Shown in pieces: positions 51,052 through 58,976 of a stretch of 64,000 bases of DNA. Source of the stretch: Chloroflexota bacterium. GTDB taxonomy: Bacteria; Chloroflexota; JAHJIN01. The notes below the pieces were generated by a model, which was not told the DNA's origin, ran no database searches, and worked only from the letters and a program-made list of their open reading frames with translations. The DNA lies in the NCBI GenBank assembly GCA_018823415.1, contig JAHJIN010000494.1, forward strand, positions 1-64,000, given 5' to 3'. A program made the position numbers and the translations under genes. Within the stretch, counting starts at the first letter, position 1; every line of letters begins with the position of its first letter.

Positions 51052-52110
51052 TTACAACGGTTGGGCGTGCTCTCGATTGCGATGCAAGAACGGCTCCTCG
51101 GCCATCAACGAACCATAACAGACCTGGGCGGCGGCCTTGCAGCCTCCCTGGCACGTGTCCCGCAGCGCGCACGGCTCGCAAAAAGGCGGGACCGCTTCGA
51201 CAAAGGAGGCCAGCCGGGCCGGCGCGACCAGGTCGGCGAACGGCTCGGTCAGCAGGTTGCCCAGGATGGTGGGCGTATGGTTGCAGGGCCGCAGGTTCCC
51301 CAGCGGGTCCAGGGTATAGTATGCGCGGTCGGTGCCGGCGGCGCAAAAGCCAAAATTCAGGTGTATGTAGGCGCCGGTGTCGATGAGACAGGGCTGAATG
51401 GGAATGGAACACGAGATGGGCAGGTTGAATTCGGCTGCCGCCGCGTTGGCGACGGCAAGCGCCTGGCGCATCTGCTCGGCGATGGGCAACAGCTCGGCCA
51501 GATGGTCGCGGCCCCGGCCCCCGGGGTTGAAGCGATTGAGCATGAGCCCCTGCGCGCCCAGCGCGAATGCCAGCTTGATGGCCTCGTACAGGTCCGGCAG
51601 GTTGGGCCGGGTGGCGACAAACACGGCGACAAACTGCCCCCCGTGGTAGCGAATGTTGGCCATGGCCGATACGACGGCGTCGAACGCGCCGGGCGCGCCA
51701 GAGAGCCGGTCGTGGGTCTCGCGGCAATGGCTGAGCAGCGGCAACTCAAAGAGGCTCACGCCCCGATCCAGCAAGTCCACGACGGCTGGCTCGGTCAGCA
51801 GCCGTCCGTTGCTGATGACCGTGGTTATTATACCACGCCCGCGCAAGAGGTCCAGGATCTGGGGCAGGTCCGGGCGCAGGAGCGGCTCGCCGCCGGTGAG
51901 GGTGACGTGGCGGCAGATGGTCTCGTCCAGGGCTTGGCTCAGGAGGGCCAGGGTTTGCGGGGTGTCCAATTCGCCGCGCGGATACAGGGGGGCCGGGTCC
52001 GTCGCGGCCGGGTTCCAGACGTTGTAGCAATGGCGGCAGGCGTGGTTGCAGCGCTGGGTCACCTCAAAGATGAGCGTCTGGAGGCGCGGTCGCATTGGCG
52101 GGCGCGTCAT
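51052..52110 (-). CDS. Radical SAM/SPASM-domain protein
   Basis: This 352-residue protein has the radical SAM cluster motif CNHACRHCY in EVTQRCNHACRHCYNVW and the GGEP motif (TLTGGEPLLRPD). The C-terminal region holds the SPASM-type cysteines: FCAAG near 275, CNHTP near 295, CEPCALRDTCQGGC near 320 and a last Cys, enough for one or two auxiliary [4Fe-4S] clusters. SPASM enzymes modify peptides, often for RiPPs or sulfatase-type activation. The ATG overlaps the stop of the upstream Tat lipoprotein gene in TGATG, so the two are translationally coupled; the lipoproteins or a peptide elsewhere are candidate substrates. Confidence 0.88.
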   Translation of the reverse strand: MTRPPMRPRLQTLIFEVTQRCNHACRHCYNVWNPAATDPAPLYPRGELDTPQTLALLSQALDETICRHVTLTGGEPLLRPDLPQILDLLRGRGIITTVISNGRLLTEPAVVDLLDRGVSLFELPLLSHCRETHDRLSGAPGAFDAVVSAMANIRYHGGQFVAVFVATRPNLPDLYEAIKLAFALGAQGLMLNRFNPGGRGRDHLAELLPIAEQMRQALAVANAAAAEFNLPISCSIPIQPCLIDTGAYIHLNFGFCAAGTDRAYYTLDPLGNLRPCNHTPTILGNLLTEPFADLVAPARLASFVEAVPPFCEPCALRDTCQGGCKAAAQVCYGSLMAEEPFLHRNREHAQPL

Positions 52111-52721
52111 CAAACCAGTCTCACCAGCAGCAGGTCTACCAGGATGCGCGCGGCCTCGATGGCCTCCGGGCTGGCGACGATCTCGCCGGCGTCGTAGCGC
52201 TTGTACAGCTCGCTGGCCGGCTCGCCGGCGGTCAGCGCGTCAAAAAAGGCCATGTCGCGGGCCAGGGCCGCCTGGGCCTTGGCGGCCACGTCCGGGTCCA
52301 GGTCGCCGGCCATCTCCTCGAGCAGTTTCGCCTGCTGGAGCAGATCCTCGCGGACCTTGTACTCGAACGGCAGCGCGATATAGCACGTCGCCAGGGACCG
52401 TTGGATGTGGTAGGCGGCTTCCTGGAAGGCGATCTGCATCTGGTCGGCCACCGGCGCGTCCAGTTCCCCGGCTGCTACCAGCTCGTCGAGGATGGCCCGG
52501 TGGGTCTTGGGGCGTTCGTCCAACTGGTCCCACGCATCGAACGAGACTGGCTCGCCTAGGTCCAGCCAGCACTGCCGCAGCCGACCCCACGCCGGGTGCC
52601 GGGGGTCGGCTGGCCTATCGTCGGGCCAGCGAAGCCCGGGCGTACACGCGGCCCCGCTGGCGACGAGCGCGCCCAGGGTCACGCCAACGGTCTTGATGAA
52701 ATCACGTCGTGAAAGGGGCAT
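52110..52721 (-). CDS. Tat-exported lipoprotein B, unknown family
   Basis: This 203-residue protein starts with a twin-arginine signal (SRRDFIKTVGVTLGALVASG) followed by a lipobox cysteine in SGAAC, so it should be folded before export and anchored in the membrane. The body is helical with a conserved block shared with the neighbour: QEAAYHIQRSLATCYIALP and LLEEMAGDLDPDVAAKAQAAL, then DMAFF. No catalytic motif was recognised. It ends on the first base of the radical SAM start codon. Confidence 0.78.
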   Translation of the reverse strand: MPLSRRDFIKTVGVTLGALVASGAACTPGLRWPDDRPADPRHPAWGRLRQCWLDLGEPVSFDAWDQLDERPKTHRAILDELVAAGELDAPVADQMQIAFQEAAYHIQRSLATCYIALPFEYKVREDLLQQAKLLEEMAGDLDPDVAAKAQAALARDMAFFDALTAGEPASELYKRYDAGEIVASPEAIEAARILVDLLLVRLV

Positions 52722-52740
52722 GGGTGTCCTCCGATAAGTG

Positions 52741-53394
52741 TTAGGCTTCCAGCAGCAGATCGACCAGGAACCGGGCGGCGGCGATCACGTCCGGGGGGAT
52801 GTCCAGCTCGAGTTGCTCAAAGGTGGGAAAGCTATAGCTGTCGCCGCCGGCCTGTTTGAGCCGCTCGTATAGCGCCTCGACCTCCGGGTCTGAGAGGGCC
52901 AGGAAGGCCATGTCGCGCTCGATGGCGGCCCGGGCCCGGGCGACGGTTTCGGGGTTCAGGTCGCCGCGTTCGGCCATCTCGGCCAGCAGATCGACCTGCT
53001 TGACCAGTTGGTCGGCGCTGGTCGGCGTGTAATCCACCATGACCGGCTCGTAGCAGGTGATGGGCGCGTTGGACCGCCAGACGTGGTAGGATGCCTCGAC
53101 ATAGGCTTCTTGCACCGGCTCGGACACAGCCGGCGTCAGCGTGCCGGCCGTCACCAGATCGCGCAGGGCGGACTGGTGATCGAGCAGCAACTGGTCGCGC
53201 GTCTTTTCGGCTCGCTCATAGTCTTGGCGCGTTTCCTGGGCCAGCGAGCCAAGCCACAGCCAGCAGGCCCGCAGGCGGCCCCGGGGCGTATCGTCAGCGA
53301 CCCACAGGCCGGGCTTGCAGCGGGCCAGGGCCAATGCAGCCAGAGCGAGGGCCGCGCTCTGGATAAACTCGCGTCGGGTGGGGGGCATGGGCAC
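52741..53394 (-). CDS. Tat-exported lipoprotein A, paralogue of B
   Basis: This 217-residue protein has the signal TRREFIQSAALALAALALA and lipobox Cys in ALARC. It aligns with lipoprotein B through VEASYHVWRSNAPITCYEP, LLAEMAERGDLNPETVARAR and DMAFL, and both end in VDLLL. The shared T-C-Y motif and the R-D-M-A-F block define the family. The gene lies 19 bases upstream of B and is the first gene of the three-gene operon. Function is unknown. Confidence 0.78.
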   Translation of the reverse strand: MPMPPTRREFIQSAALALAALALARCKPGLWVADDTPRGRLRACWLWLGSLAQETRQDYERAEKTRDQLLLDHQSALRDLVTAGTLTPAVSEPVQEAYVEASYHVWRSNAPITCYEPVMVDYTPTSADQLVKQVDLLAEMAERGDLNPETVARARAAIERDMAFLALSDPEVEALYERLKQAGGDSYSFPTFEQLELDIPPDVIAAARFLVDLLLEA

Positions 53395-53466
53395 CTCCTT
53401 GCGCTTGAACGATGGTGTTTCTTCTCACACTAAACAGATGCGGGAACGGTATCCATGGTTCCTCGC

Positions 53467-53815
53467 TTATCCCTTGGAGCCCAGATGTTCCTTGCCAGCG
53501 AATGCTTCGATCCATCGCACTGCAGTTCCCACCCCGTCCTCGGCCCGGATCCTGGATCCCAGATGGGCTGCGCGCTGACGCATTGTTTGATCGGTCACCG
53601 CCTGCTAAATCGCCTGCGCGAGTTTTTCGGCCGTCAGCTTTTTCCGTGGAATGGGCGCCGGCCCCACGCCCAGTTCCGCGATGCGCTGCCCCCAGAATGG
53701 CTGATCGCCAAAGAAGGGCACCACGACGGACGGCACGCCGGCCCGGAGCCCGGCGGACGTGGTCCCGGCCCCAGGATGGCCAAGTGCGCCAGAAAGGATG
53801 ACGCACTGGAGGCCA
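53467..53815 (-). pseudogene. Remnant of a UGT-type glycosyltransferase C-terminal domain
   Basis: One minus-strand frame encodes the C-terminal nucleotide-sugar binding region of MGT/UGT-like glycosyltransferases: [20 protein letters not shown], then [20 protein letters not shown] and [16 protein letters not shown], an in-frame TAG, and AVTDQTMRQRAAHLG to IEAF. The usual HHGGAGTT motif is altered, the N-terminal domain is missing, and the stop interrupts it. No intact start was found. Confidence 0.75.
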
Positions 53816-53940
53816 GGAGCCCGGCCCCCAGCACGATCAACCCGTTGATAAGCGTTTTGTTACCAATTGGATCAAACCTCCTCCAAGAGAAGTGTTGAAT
53901 CGGAAAGAGCAATCTGCTCGCCGACTGGACTCTCGTCAGG
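53816..53940. other. Non-coding gap before the PAS gene
   Basis: This stretch separates the glycosyltransferase remnant from the PAS-protein gene. No convincing motif was seen. Confidence 0.3.
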
Positions 53941-54276
53941 TTAGCCGCCCCGGACAAAGTGGGGCATGGTCTCCGGGATCTCGAGCGCCAGCTCGACGAA
54001 TCCTGCGTAGCGACCATCTACGTACCAGGGCGCCTGGTAGATCAGCTTCCGCTTGCCCCGCTTCTCGATGGTATAGACGTTCGGCTGGCCGCTTTCGAGC
54101 AGCCGCCGGAGCTTGGTGCGCGCCGGCTCCGGGTGGCAGTCGAGGATGTTTGTTCCGATCAACTGCCGGCCGCCTTCCTGCTCTGCGGCCCGGTCGTTCA
54201 TCTCCAACAAGATGCCGTCCGGGTCGCACACCTCAATCGTCCCCGGAAACTCGTTCACCCACTGATGCTCTGGCAT
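53941..54276 (-). CDS. Small stand-alone PAS-domain protein
   Basis: This 111-residue protein is a single PAS domain: GTIEVCDPDGILLEMNDRAAEQ, then LIGTNILDCHPEPARTKLRRLLESG and a final strand-rich part YQAPWYVDGRYAGFVELALEI. It may sense a small ligand or act in trans with a kinase. AGGAGG lies 4 bases before the chosen ATG (MPEHQWVNEF); an earlier in-frame ATG lacks a Shine-Dalgarno. Confidence 0.75.
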   Translation of the reverse strand: MPEHQWVNEFPGTIEVCDPDGILLEMNDRAAEQEGGRQLIGTNILDCHPEPARTKLRRLLESGQPNVYTIEKRGKRKLIYQAPWYVDGRYAGFVELALEIPETMPHFVRGG

Positions 54277-54360
54277 TCTGCCTCCTGATCGCCGATACGT
54301 CGGCCACGGGAGCACCGCAGAGGCGCAGTGGCCGCCGAGAAACCGCCAAAAAGCTCCTGG

Positions 54361-54873
54361 TTAGACACGTGGGTCAGGCGGCTGGTGTTGAGAGAGGAAT
54401 CTCTCCATGTCGTCAACGAACGCGGCGGTGGTTGTTTCGATGCGCAAAGTCAAGGCATCCGGGTTGCTCAGATCAAAGTCGCTGGCCAAGTCACACTCCA
54501 CGATGGAGTCAATACCTCGGGTGGGCGCGACCACACGGTACTCGTTCCATTGGCTGTCCTTGAACAGCTCCCAGTACTGCCGCTGGACTTTCCGGTTGCG
54601 GGCCGCAAGCCAGGCTTCGAACCGGAACGCGTCGTAGTTGAAGACGATGGCCACCTTCAGGTCGCGACGTTTGAGCGCAGGCGGAAAGAGCGCGAAATAC
54701 GTCATGTCCATGTATCCCTGGTAGAGACCGGAGATGGCGGAATCCCCGTAGACGTTCTCCAAATGCGTCCGCAGGCCCATCATATAGGAGAGCAGTGCTC
54801 CATACGCTTTCTGAATCGAACCCTTCTCGAGTTGCCTCCGCAACTCGGCCATGTCTTCCTGTATCGAGTGCAT
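54361..54873 (-). CDS. DUF7000-like protein
   Basis: This 170-residue protein has a pattern recalled for the DUF7000 group: MAELRRQLEKGSIQKAYGALL near the start, GLYQGYMDMTYFALFP, and KVAIVFNYDAFRFEAWLAARN with VQRQYWELFKDS. The function is unknown. Base composition is lower in GC than in the flanking metabolic genes, fitting recent acquisition. AAAGGA precedes the ATG. It is one of several small same-strand genes of different types in this stretch. Confidence 0.65.
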   Translation of the reverse strand: MHSIQEDMAELRRQLEKGSIQKAYGALLSYMMGLRTHLENVYGDSAISGLYQGYMDMTYFALFPPALKRRDLKVAIVFNYDAFRFEAWLAARNRKVQRQYWELFKDSQWNEYRVVAPTRGIDSIVECDLASDFDLSNPDALTLRIETTTAAFVDDMERFLSQHQPPDPRV

Positions 54874-54915
54874 GCTTGGTTCCTTTCTTGTCGCTGACGA
54901 ACCCAGAGTAGGACG

Positions 54916-54935
54916 GCCCAACGGTGTCGTTAGGC
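54916..54935 (-). repeat. attC-like remnant
   Basis: The plus strand reads GCCCAAC-GGTGT-CGTTAGGC. The first 12 bases match the start of the fuller attC-like site at 55389 (GCCTAAT-GGTGT). The outer arm on the other side is missing, so this is taken as a truncated site. Confidence 0.4.
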
Positions 54936-54952
54936 CGCCATCCCATGCCACC

Positions 54953-55339
54953 TCATGGTGACAGCTTGGTTCGGATCACTTTCACCACAATCCCCGAAGC
55001 CGTAGGGTCAGGACAACGCACATACTCGGTCGTTATCCCGTTGAGGTCAATGACTTTCTCATAGGGTGTGCCTTCATACTTCCACCTCAAGGTCTCTCCT
55101 GCACTTAGCACTTCAATGAAGCCACAAAGACTGTCGAGCAACCAGGGACATAGTTTATCAGCATCTTCAGGATAAGAGAACCTGCGGCCCACTTGATAAC
55201 TCTGTTCCCGATCTCCACCATACATCCAGGCACATATCCCTTCTTTGACCACATCGGGAACGATGAACGTGTCTCCGTCTTTTTGCAGATGACCACCTTT
55301 GCCCTCATATATCTCGATCTCGATCTTGTAGTCGCTCAT
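54953..55339 (-). CDS. TIGR04076-like protein
   Basis: This 128-residue protein has the pattern of the TIGR04076 group: YKIEIEIYEGKGGHLQKDGDTFIVPD, VVKEGICAWMYGG, CPWLLDSLCGFIEVLSAG and a final strand VRCPDPTASGIVVKVIR. The function is unknown. It looks like a cassette gene: an attC-like site lies 50 bases upstream of its start and a remnant follows its stop. Confidence 0.65.
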   Translation of the reverse strand: MSDYKIEIEIYEGKGGHLQKDGDTFIVPDVVKEGICAWMYGGDREQSYQVGRRFSYPEDADKLCPWLLDSLCGFIEVLSAGETLRWKYEGTPYEKVIDLNGITTEYVRCPDPTASGIVVKVIRTKLSP

Positions 55340-55388
55340 TGCCTTGCTCCTTTCGACGTATAGTCAGACACGTTGTTCGTATCAGGCT

Positions 55389-55513
55389 GCCTAATGGTGT
55401 GGCTCAGCGGCCGGGCGGAACGGCGGGACTCTTGCGTATACGTAACCACAACTGTCTGCAAACCAGGTGCATTCCTGAGAGGGCAGCCCGGTCCGCTGGA
55501 GCCGGTGTCAGGC
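55389..55513 (-). repeat. attC-like site (integron cassette recombination site)
   Basis: This 125-bp imperfect palindrome begins 13 bases after the stop of the upstream membrane-protein gene. On the plus strand the arms are GCCTAAT-GGTGT-GGCTCAGCGGCCGGGC and GCCCGG-T-CCGCT-G-GAGCC-GGT-GTCAGGC. The inner 16 bp pair perfectly except for two extrahelical bases, T55492 and G55498, on the same strand. Canonical attC bottom strands have extrahelical T and G. Outer R-boxes differ slightly from RYYYAAC/GTTRRRY. Confidence 0.7.
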
Positions 55514-55526
55514 AGTATTTCGCGGG

Positions 55527-55946
55527 TCAATTCCTGGGTGAATTGGCTTGTATGAGGCGGGCTGAAATGAGATCGACCCAGTATGCCAGGGCAATACCAA
55601 GCGCGTTAGCCAGGTAGTCGACTGGATCGTACGTGTTCGTCATTACACCGAATCCATTTGTAGCCTCAAAGAGCTCTACGACCAGAAGAGCAATGCCTGC
55701 AGTTACTAGCCTTCCATATCTCCAGCCAGAAGTCAAAATCCAGCTAGAGGTAAAAATCCTAAACACAAAGTACACAGCAAACGAGGCCGAGACGTTGCCG
55801 CCGTAGCTGTAAATAATCTCCACAAAGGGTCCAGAGTAATGCCTCTTGAGTACAAGTGCCGCAACGCCCAAGAGGACGAAAATAACGTTACGCGCCATGG
55901 CATGAACCGAGGTCGATACCCGCAAGTCTTGCTGTGTTTCACTCAT
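55527..55946 (-). CDS. Small integral membrane protein
   Basis: This 139-residue protein has about four hydrophobic segments (ARNVIFVLLGVAALVL, NVSASFAVYFVFRIF, LVTAGIALLVVELFEA, DYLANALGIALAYWVDLIS). The DPVDYLANALGIALAY motif recalls VanZ-like or similar membrane proteins, but the family is not certain. AGGAGA precedes the ATG. A REP-like palindrome lies 19 bases upstream and the attC-like site 13 bases downstream. Confidence 0.65.
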   Translation of the reverse strand: MSETQQDLRVSTSVHAMARNVIFVLLGVAALVLKRHYSGPFVEIIYSYGGNVSASFAVYFVFRIFTSSWILTSGWRYGRLVTAGIALLVVELFEATNGFGVMTNTYDPVDYLANALGIALAYWVDLISARLIQANSPRN

Positions 55947-55964
55947 TGGTTGTTCTCCTGGCCG

Positions 55965-55989
55965 CGTTCCCACGCAGAGCGTGGGAACG
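55965..55989. repeat. REP-like palindrome, copy 1
   Basis: CGTTCCCACGC-aga-GCGTGGGAACG is a perfect 11-bp inverted repeat. A close variant lies at 56132-56154. Confidence 0.75.
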
Positions 55990-56131
55990 CTCCCCTAACG
56001 TTCCGCGTCACCATGCTTGCACGACTTTTAACAAGCCGGGGAGCCTTGCGAGTGAGGGAATTGGTCCTTGCAGATTCGATAGCGGCTTCGGGGCATGTTA
56101 CCTGTGGACGCGGAGGAGCGTCGCTTCAGGT

Positions 56132-56154
56132 GTTCCTACGCGGAGCGTAGGAAC
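56132..56154. repeat. REP-like palindrome, copy 2
   Basis: GTTCCTACGC-gga-GCGTAGGAAC is a 10-bp perfect inverted repeat of the same type, with compensating C/T and G/A changes in the two arms relative to copy 1. Confidence 0.75.
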
Positions 56155-56195
56155 GAGGAAACGAGGAACGTACTCCCACTCATATTGGCCATCTG

Positions 56196-56396
56196 TCACA
56201 GTTCCCGCAAGTACAAGGCTATATCTTCGGCGGACGAATCAGGATCGCTCACGTGATCGAGTATCATCTCAAGACCTAGATAGCTTCTGGGCGACGATAT
56301 TCTCTGCTTCTCGGCGTCAGTCAGGGAACGGCCAAGCTTCACCTCGGCCATCTTCGCGATCTCGGCAATGAACGCTATGGAGACTTGATCGTCCAT
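56196..56396 (-). CDS. Hypothetical 66-residue protein
   Basis: This is a small acidic, helical protein: DQVSIAFIAEIAKMAEVKLG, then SLTDAEKQRISSPRSYLGLEMILDHV and an acidic C-terminus (DPDSSAEDIALYLREL). GGAGGA lies 5 bases before the ATG, which is strong evidence that it is translated. The family was not recognised. It lies in the accessory stretch with REP-like and attC-like elements. Confidence 0.6.
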   Translation of the reverse strand: MDDQVSIAFIAEIAKMAEVKLGRSLTDAEKQRISSPRSYLGLEMILDHVSDPDSSAEDIALYLREL

Positions 56397-56571
56397 CTTT
56401 GTCCTCCAATCTGGCCGCCCAAGCCTCGATTAGACGGAAACCTTCCACCTGATTCTCCCCATCGGGACCCTGCACGGTCAGCCTGTAAAGTCCCGAGGGC
56501 GTATTCGATCACGCCAGTCCAAGATGATGGTCTCGCCTAACCTGGTGGAGTTGCGACCAGCGGTATGTTGC

Positions 56572-57417
56572 TTACTTCTTGGGCAAGAACGCCTCGCGCA
56601 CCATGTCTTCACTGAAAAAGCCGCTGACCTGGCCCTGGGCCGCGTAGCGATACACGGCCGCCAGGTAGATGCCGCTTAGCGTCGAGTTGATCAGTCCGAT
56701 CAGCACCAGCACTACGGCGATGACCACCACCGTCACCACGATGATCGCCAGCGACTCGGCCGAGGCGGCCAGAGCGATGACCACGATGCCCAGGATGATC
56801 ACCGGTACCGCCACCAGGGCAAAGATGATGCCGATGCCAAAGTTGCCGACGATCTGCTCGCCCCAGGTCTGCTTGAGCAGGATGGCACTCCGTTTGACGG
56901 CCTCTATCGGCCCCACGCCCTCAACCACCAGGACCGGCACCACCAGGTACGTCGCCAGGTCCCAGGCCAGCCCAAAGAGCGAGGCGACGAGGGGACCCAC
57001 GAACTGCACACGTTCCGATATCCAGCGCAGGATCATGCCCACCGTGGCTGCGATGAGGGCATAGCTCAGGATCGGGATGATGCGCCGGAACGCGATGCGG
57101 AACCCGTCGCTCAACGTAGGGTCCCCGCCTTCCAGCCGGATCATGGCCGCGCCCACGAGTGCCGAGTTGGCAAAGATGATGATGGTATACTGCACCACGT
57201 AGAACAGGAACGCCACGATGGCGCCGAGCACCTGCGAATCGCCCAGGAACAGCGATTCCAACATACCGGTCAGGATCATGGGAAAGGCAAATGTGGCCGT
57301 CACCACCAGCATGACGATCCCAGATACGATGGGGAACACGATCAGCTCCTTGTCAGCGCGCAGCACCGCTGCGCTGGCCTTGATCAACGCCCAACTGTTG
57401 CTTATCTTGGCAAACAT
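56572..57417 (-). CDS. DUF6159-like integral membrane protein
   Basis: This 281-residue polytopic membrane protein has about six hydrophobic segments. The start FAKISNSWALIKASAAVLRADKELIVFPIVSG and the middle VVEGVGPIEAVKRSAILLKQTWGEQIVGN match the DUF6159 group. The protein ends in YRYAAQGQVSGFFSEDMVREAF. The function is unknown. GAGGAGG precedes the ATG. A class C beta-lactamase-like gene lies upstream on the same strand with a 70-base gap. Confidence 0.8.
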   Translation of the reverse strand: MFAKISNSWALIKASAAVLRADKELIVFPIVSGIVMLVVTATFAFPMILTGMLESLFLGDSQVLGAIVAFLFYVVQYTIIIFANSALVGAAMIRLEGGDPTLSDGFRIAFRRIIPILSYALIAATVGMILRWISERVQFVGPLVASLFGLAWDLATYLVVPVLVVEGVGPIEAVKRSAILLKQTWGEQIVGNFGIGIIFALVAVPVIILGIVVIALAASAESLAIIVVTVVVIAVVLVLIGLINSTLSGIYLAAVYRYAAQGQVSGFFSEDMVREAFLPKK

Positions 57418-57487
57418 CTTGTTTCCTCCTCTTTTTAGATTGGTACCATTCTTCTGGATTGGTCGATCTGGTCGGGGCTGAATGCTG

Positions 57488-58882
57488 TCAGGCACTTGAC
57501 CCGGGGCGATGCTCCCGAATCGCGCTCAAAACGGCCATCGCGGCCCGGTTATCGTAACGCGCGAGGTCGTTGGCAATGGTTTGCACGTCGGGTTCTGGGA
57601 GGACCCGGGCACAGAGGCGAGCGATGCGCTCTGCGTCCGACACCTTGCCCAGGCTCGTGGCGATAAACAGGCTGTCGAATTGCGCCGGTCCAAAGTCATA
57701 CTCGTCGGGATGTTGGGCCTGGAGCGAACGCCACTGGGCCACGGCCGCGTTCAGGCCCTGCTCACGCATTGTCTTGCCGACGACGATGCTGGCATATGGC
57801 AGGATGGGACCGGGCTCGTAGCCGAGAAGGATGTCCAGGGCTGCGTGAGTGATCTGGTCCACCGGCGCCGGTATCAGGTTGCACAACACCACGACCGCTG
57901 CCTGTCGGTCGGGCAGCATCACGAAATTCGTCTCAAAGCCAATATCCCCGCCGCCATGACTGATGGTGGTCTCACCCCGGTATGCCCCGATGAACCAGCT
58001 CAATCCCACCTGTCCTTCATCGCCAGCGGCGGCCCGAGGCGTCCAGAGCAGGTCATAAGATGCCGGATCGAGGATCTGCCGGCCCTGAAAGCTGCCCCGG
58101 TTCAAATTGGCGATGGCCCAGTTGCACATTTCGGGGGCGTTCGAGTGCAGCGTGGAGCTAGGCCCGTGCATCCGATTGTATGGGTAGCCGGCCCACGCCT
58201 GGCGGGTCAACACGCGCACATGGGGCGCGGCCCAGTTCGCCGGCAAAAGCGCCGGTTTCAGAAACGTGCTTTCGACCATGCCGGCCGGATCGAGGATGTG
58301 TCGTTTTACATACTCGTCAAAAGACAGCCCTGACACCTGGGCGATGACCGCGCCCAAACACTCGAATGCCATATTGCTGTACGCGAATTTTTCGCCGGGG
58401 GCCGCGATCAGCTTTTCGGACGACAGGCTGCGCACGTATCGTTCCAGCGCGCCGTCGTCGTACTGCGGTCGGCCCCATTCATAATCCTCCACGTCCGGCA
58501 TGCCCGACACATGGCTGAGCATTTGCTGCACGGTAATGTCCCGGTACCGGTCGTCGTCCAACTGGAAAAAGGGGAGATAGGCGATGACCGGCGCATCGAG
58601 TTGAACCTGCCCTTGCTCGACCAACTGCACAATGGCCGTGGCAACAAAAGGCTTGGAGATTGAGGCCATGTGAAAGATGGTCTCGACCGAGACGGGGTCC
58701 TGGGTTTCGCTGTTCTGCACCCCAAAGCCCCGGGCATAACCAATCTCGTTGTCGGCGACGATGCCGATAGCCACGCCGGGGAGATCACAGGATCGAACGG
58801 CGTTCTGGACGAGAGGTGATAGAGTGTCGTCGAGGGTCTGCCCGATCTCGCCGTTGATGATGGATTCGTGGGTGGTGTTCAT
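57488..58882 (-). CDS. Serine hydrolase of the class C beta-lactamase family
   Basis: This 464-residue enzyme has the SxxK motif in MASISKPF, YSN in FAYSNMAFE, and the third motif in SHGGGDIGFE. These are the active-site residues of AmpC-like, esterase and D-aminopeptidase-type enzymes. No signal peptide is visible at the chosen start (MNTTHESIING), so cytoplasmic peptidase or esterase activity is more likely than beta-lactam resistance. The C-terminal 120 residues are a family-specific extension. Confidence 0.88.
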   Translation of the reverse strand: MNTTHESIINGEIGQTLDDTLSPLVQNAVRSCDLPGVAIGIVADNEIGYARGFGVQNSETQDPVSVETIFHMASISKPFVATAIVQLVEQGQVQLDAPVIAYLPFFQLDDDRYRDITVQQMLSHVSGMPDVEDYEWGRPQYDDGALERYVRSLSSEKLIAAPGEKFAYSNMAFECLGAVIAQVSGLSFDEYVKRHILDPAGMVESTFLKPALLPANWAAPHVRVLTRQAWAGYPYNRMHGPSSTLHSNAPEMCNWAIANLNRGSFQGRQILDPASYDLLWTPRAAAGDEGQVGLSWFIGAYRGETTISHGGGDIGFETNFVMLPDRQAAVVVLCNLIPAPVDQITHAALDILLGYEPGPILPYASIVVGKTMREQGLNAAVAQWRSLQAQHPDEYDFGPAQFDSLFIATSLGKVSDAERIARLCARVLPEPDVQTIANDLARYDNRAAMAVLSAIREHRPGSSA

Positions 58883-58976
58883 CTTGTTCCTTGATGTAGA
58901 CCGGTGTGTTTCACAAAGGGGGAAACGTGCTCGCGGCACGGTACGACCTCTCGCCGTGCCTTCTCTGCTCGGATCC

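Noticed and set aside
56003-56113. Second full attC site between the REP-like palindromes
   Set aside because: CCGCGTC/GACGCGG arms pair and TAACGTT lies nearby, but the R-boxes and stem spacing do not match attC well enough.
56397-56571. Possible broken gene upstream of the 66-residue gene
   Set aside because: Two minus-strand frames read plausibly (TIILDWRDRIRPRDFTG and LYRLTVQGPDGENQVEGF) as if joined by a frameshift, but no family or start was found, so it is not listed as a gene.
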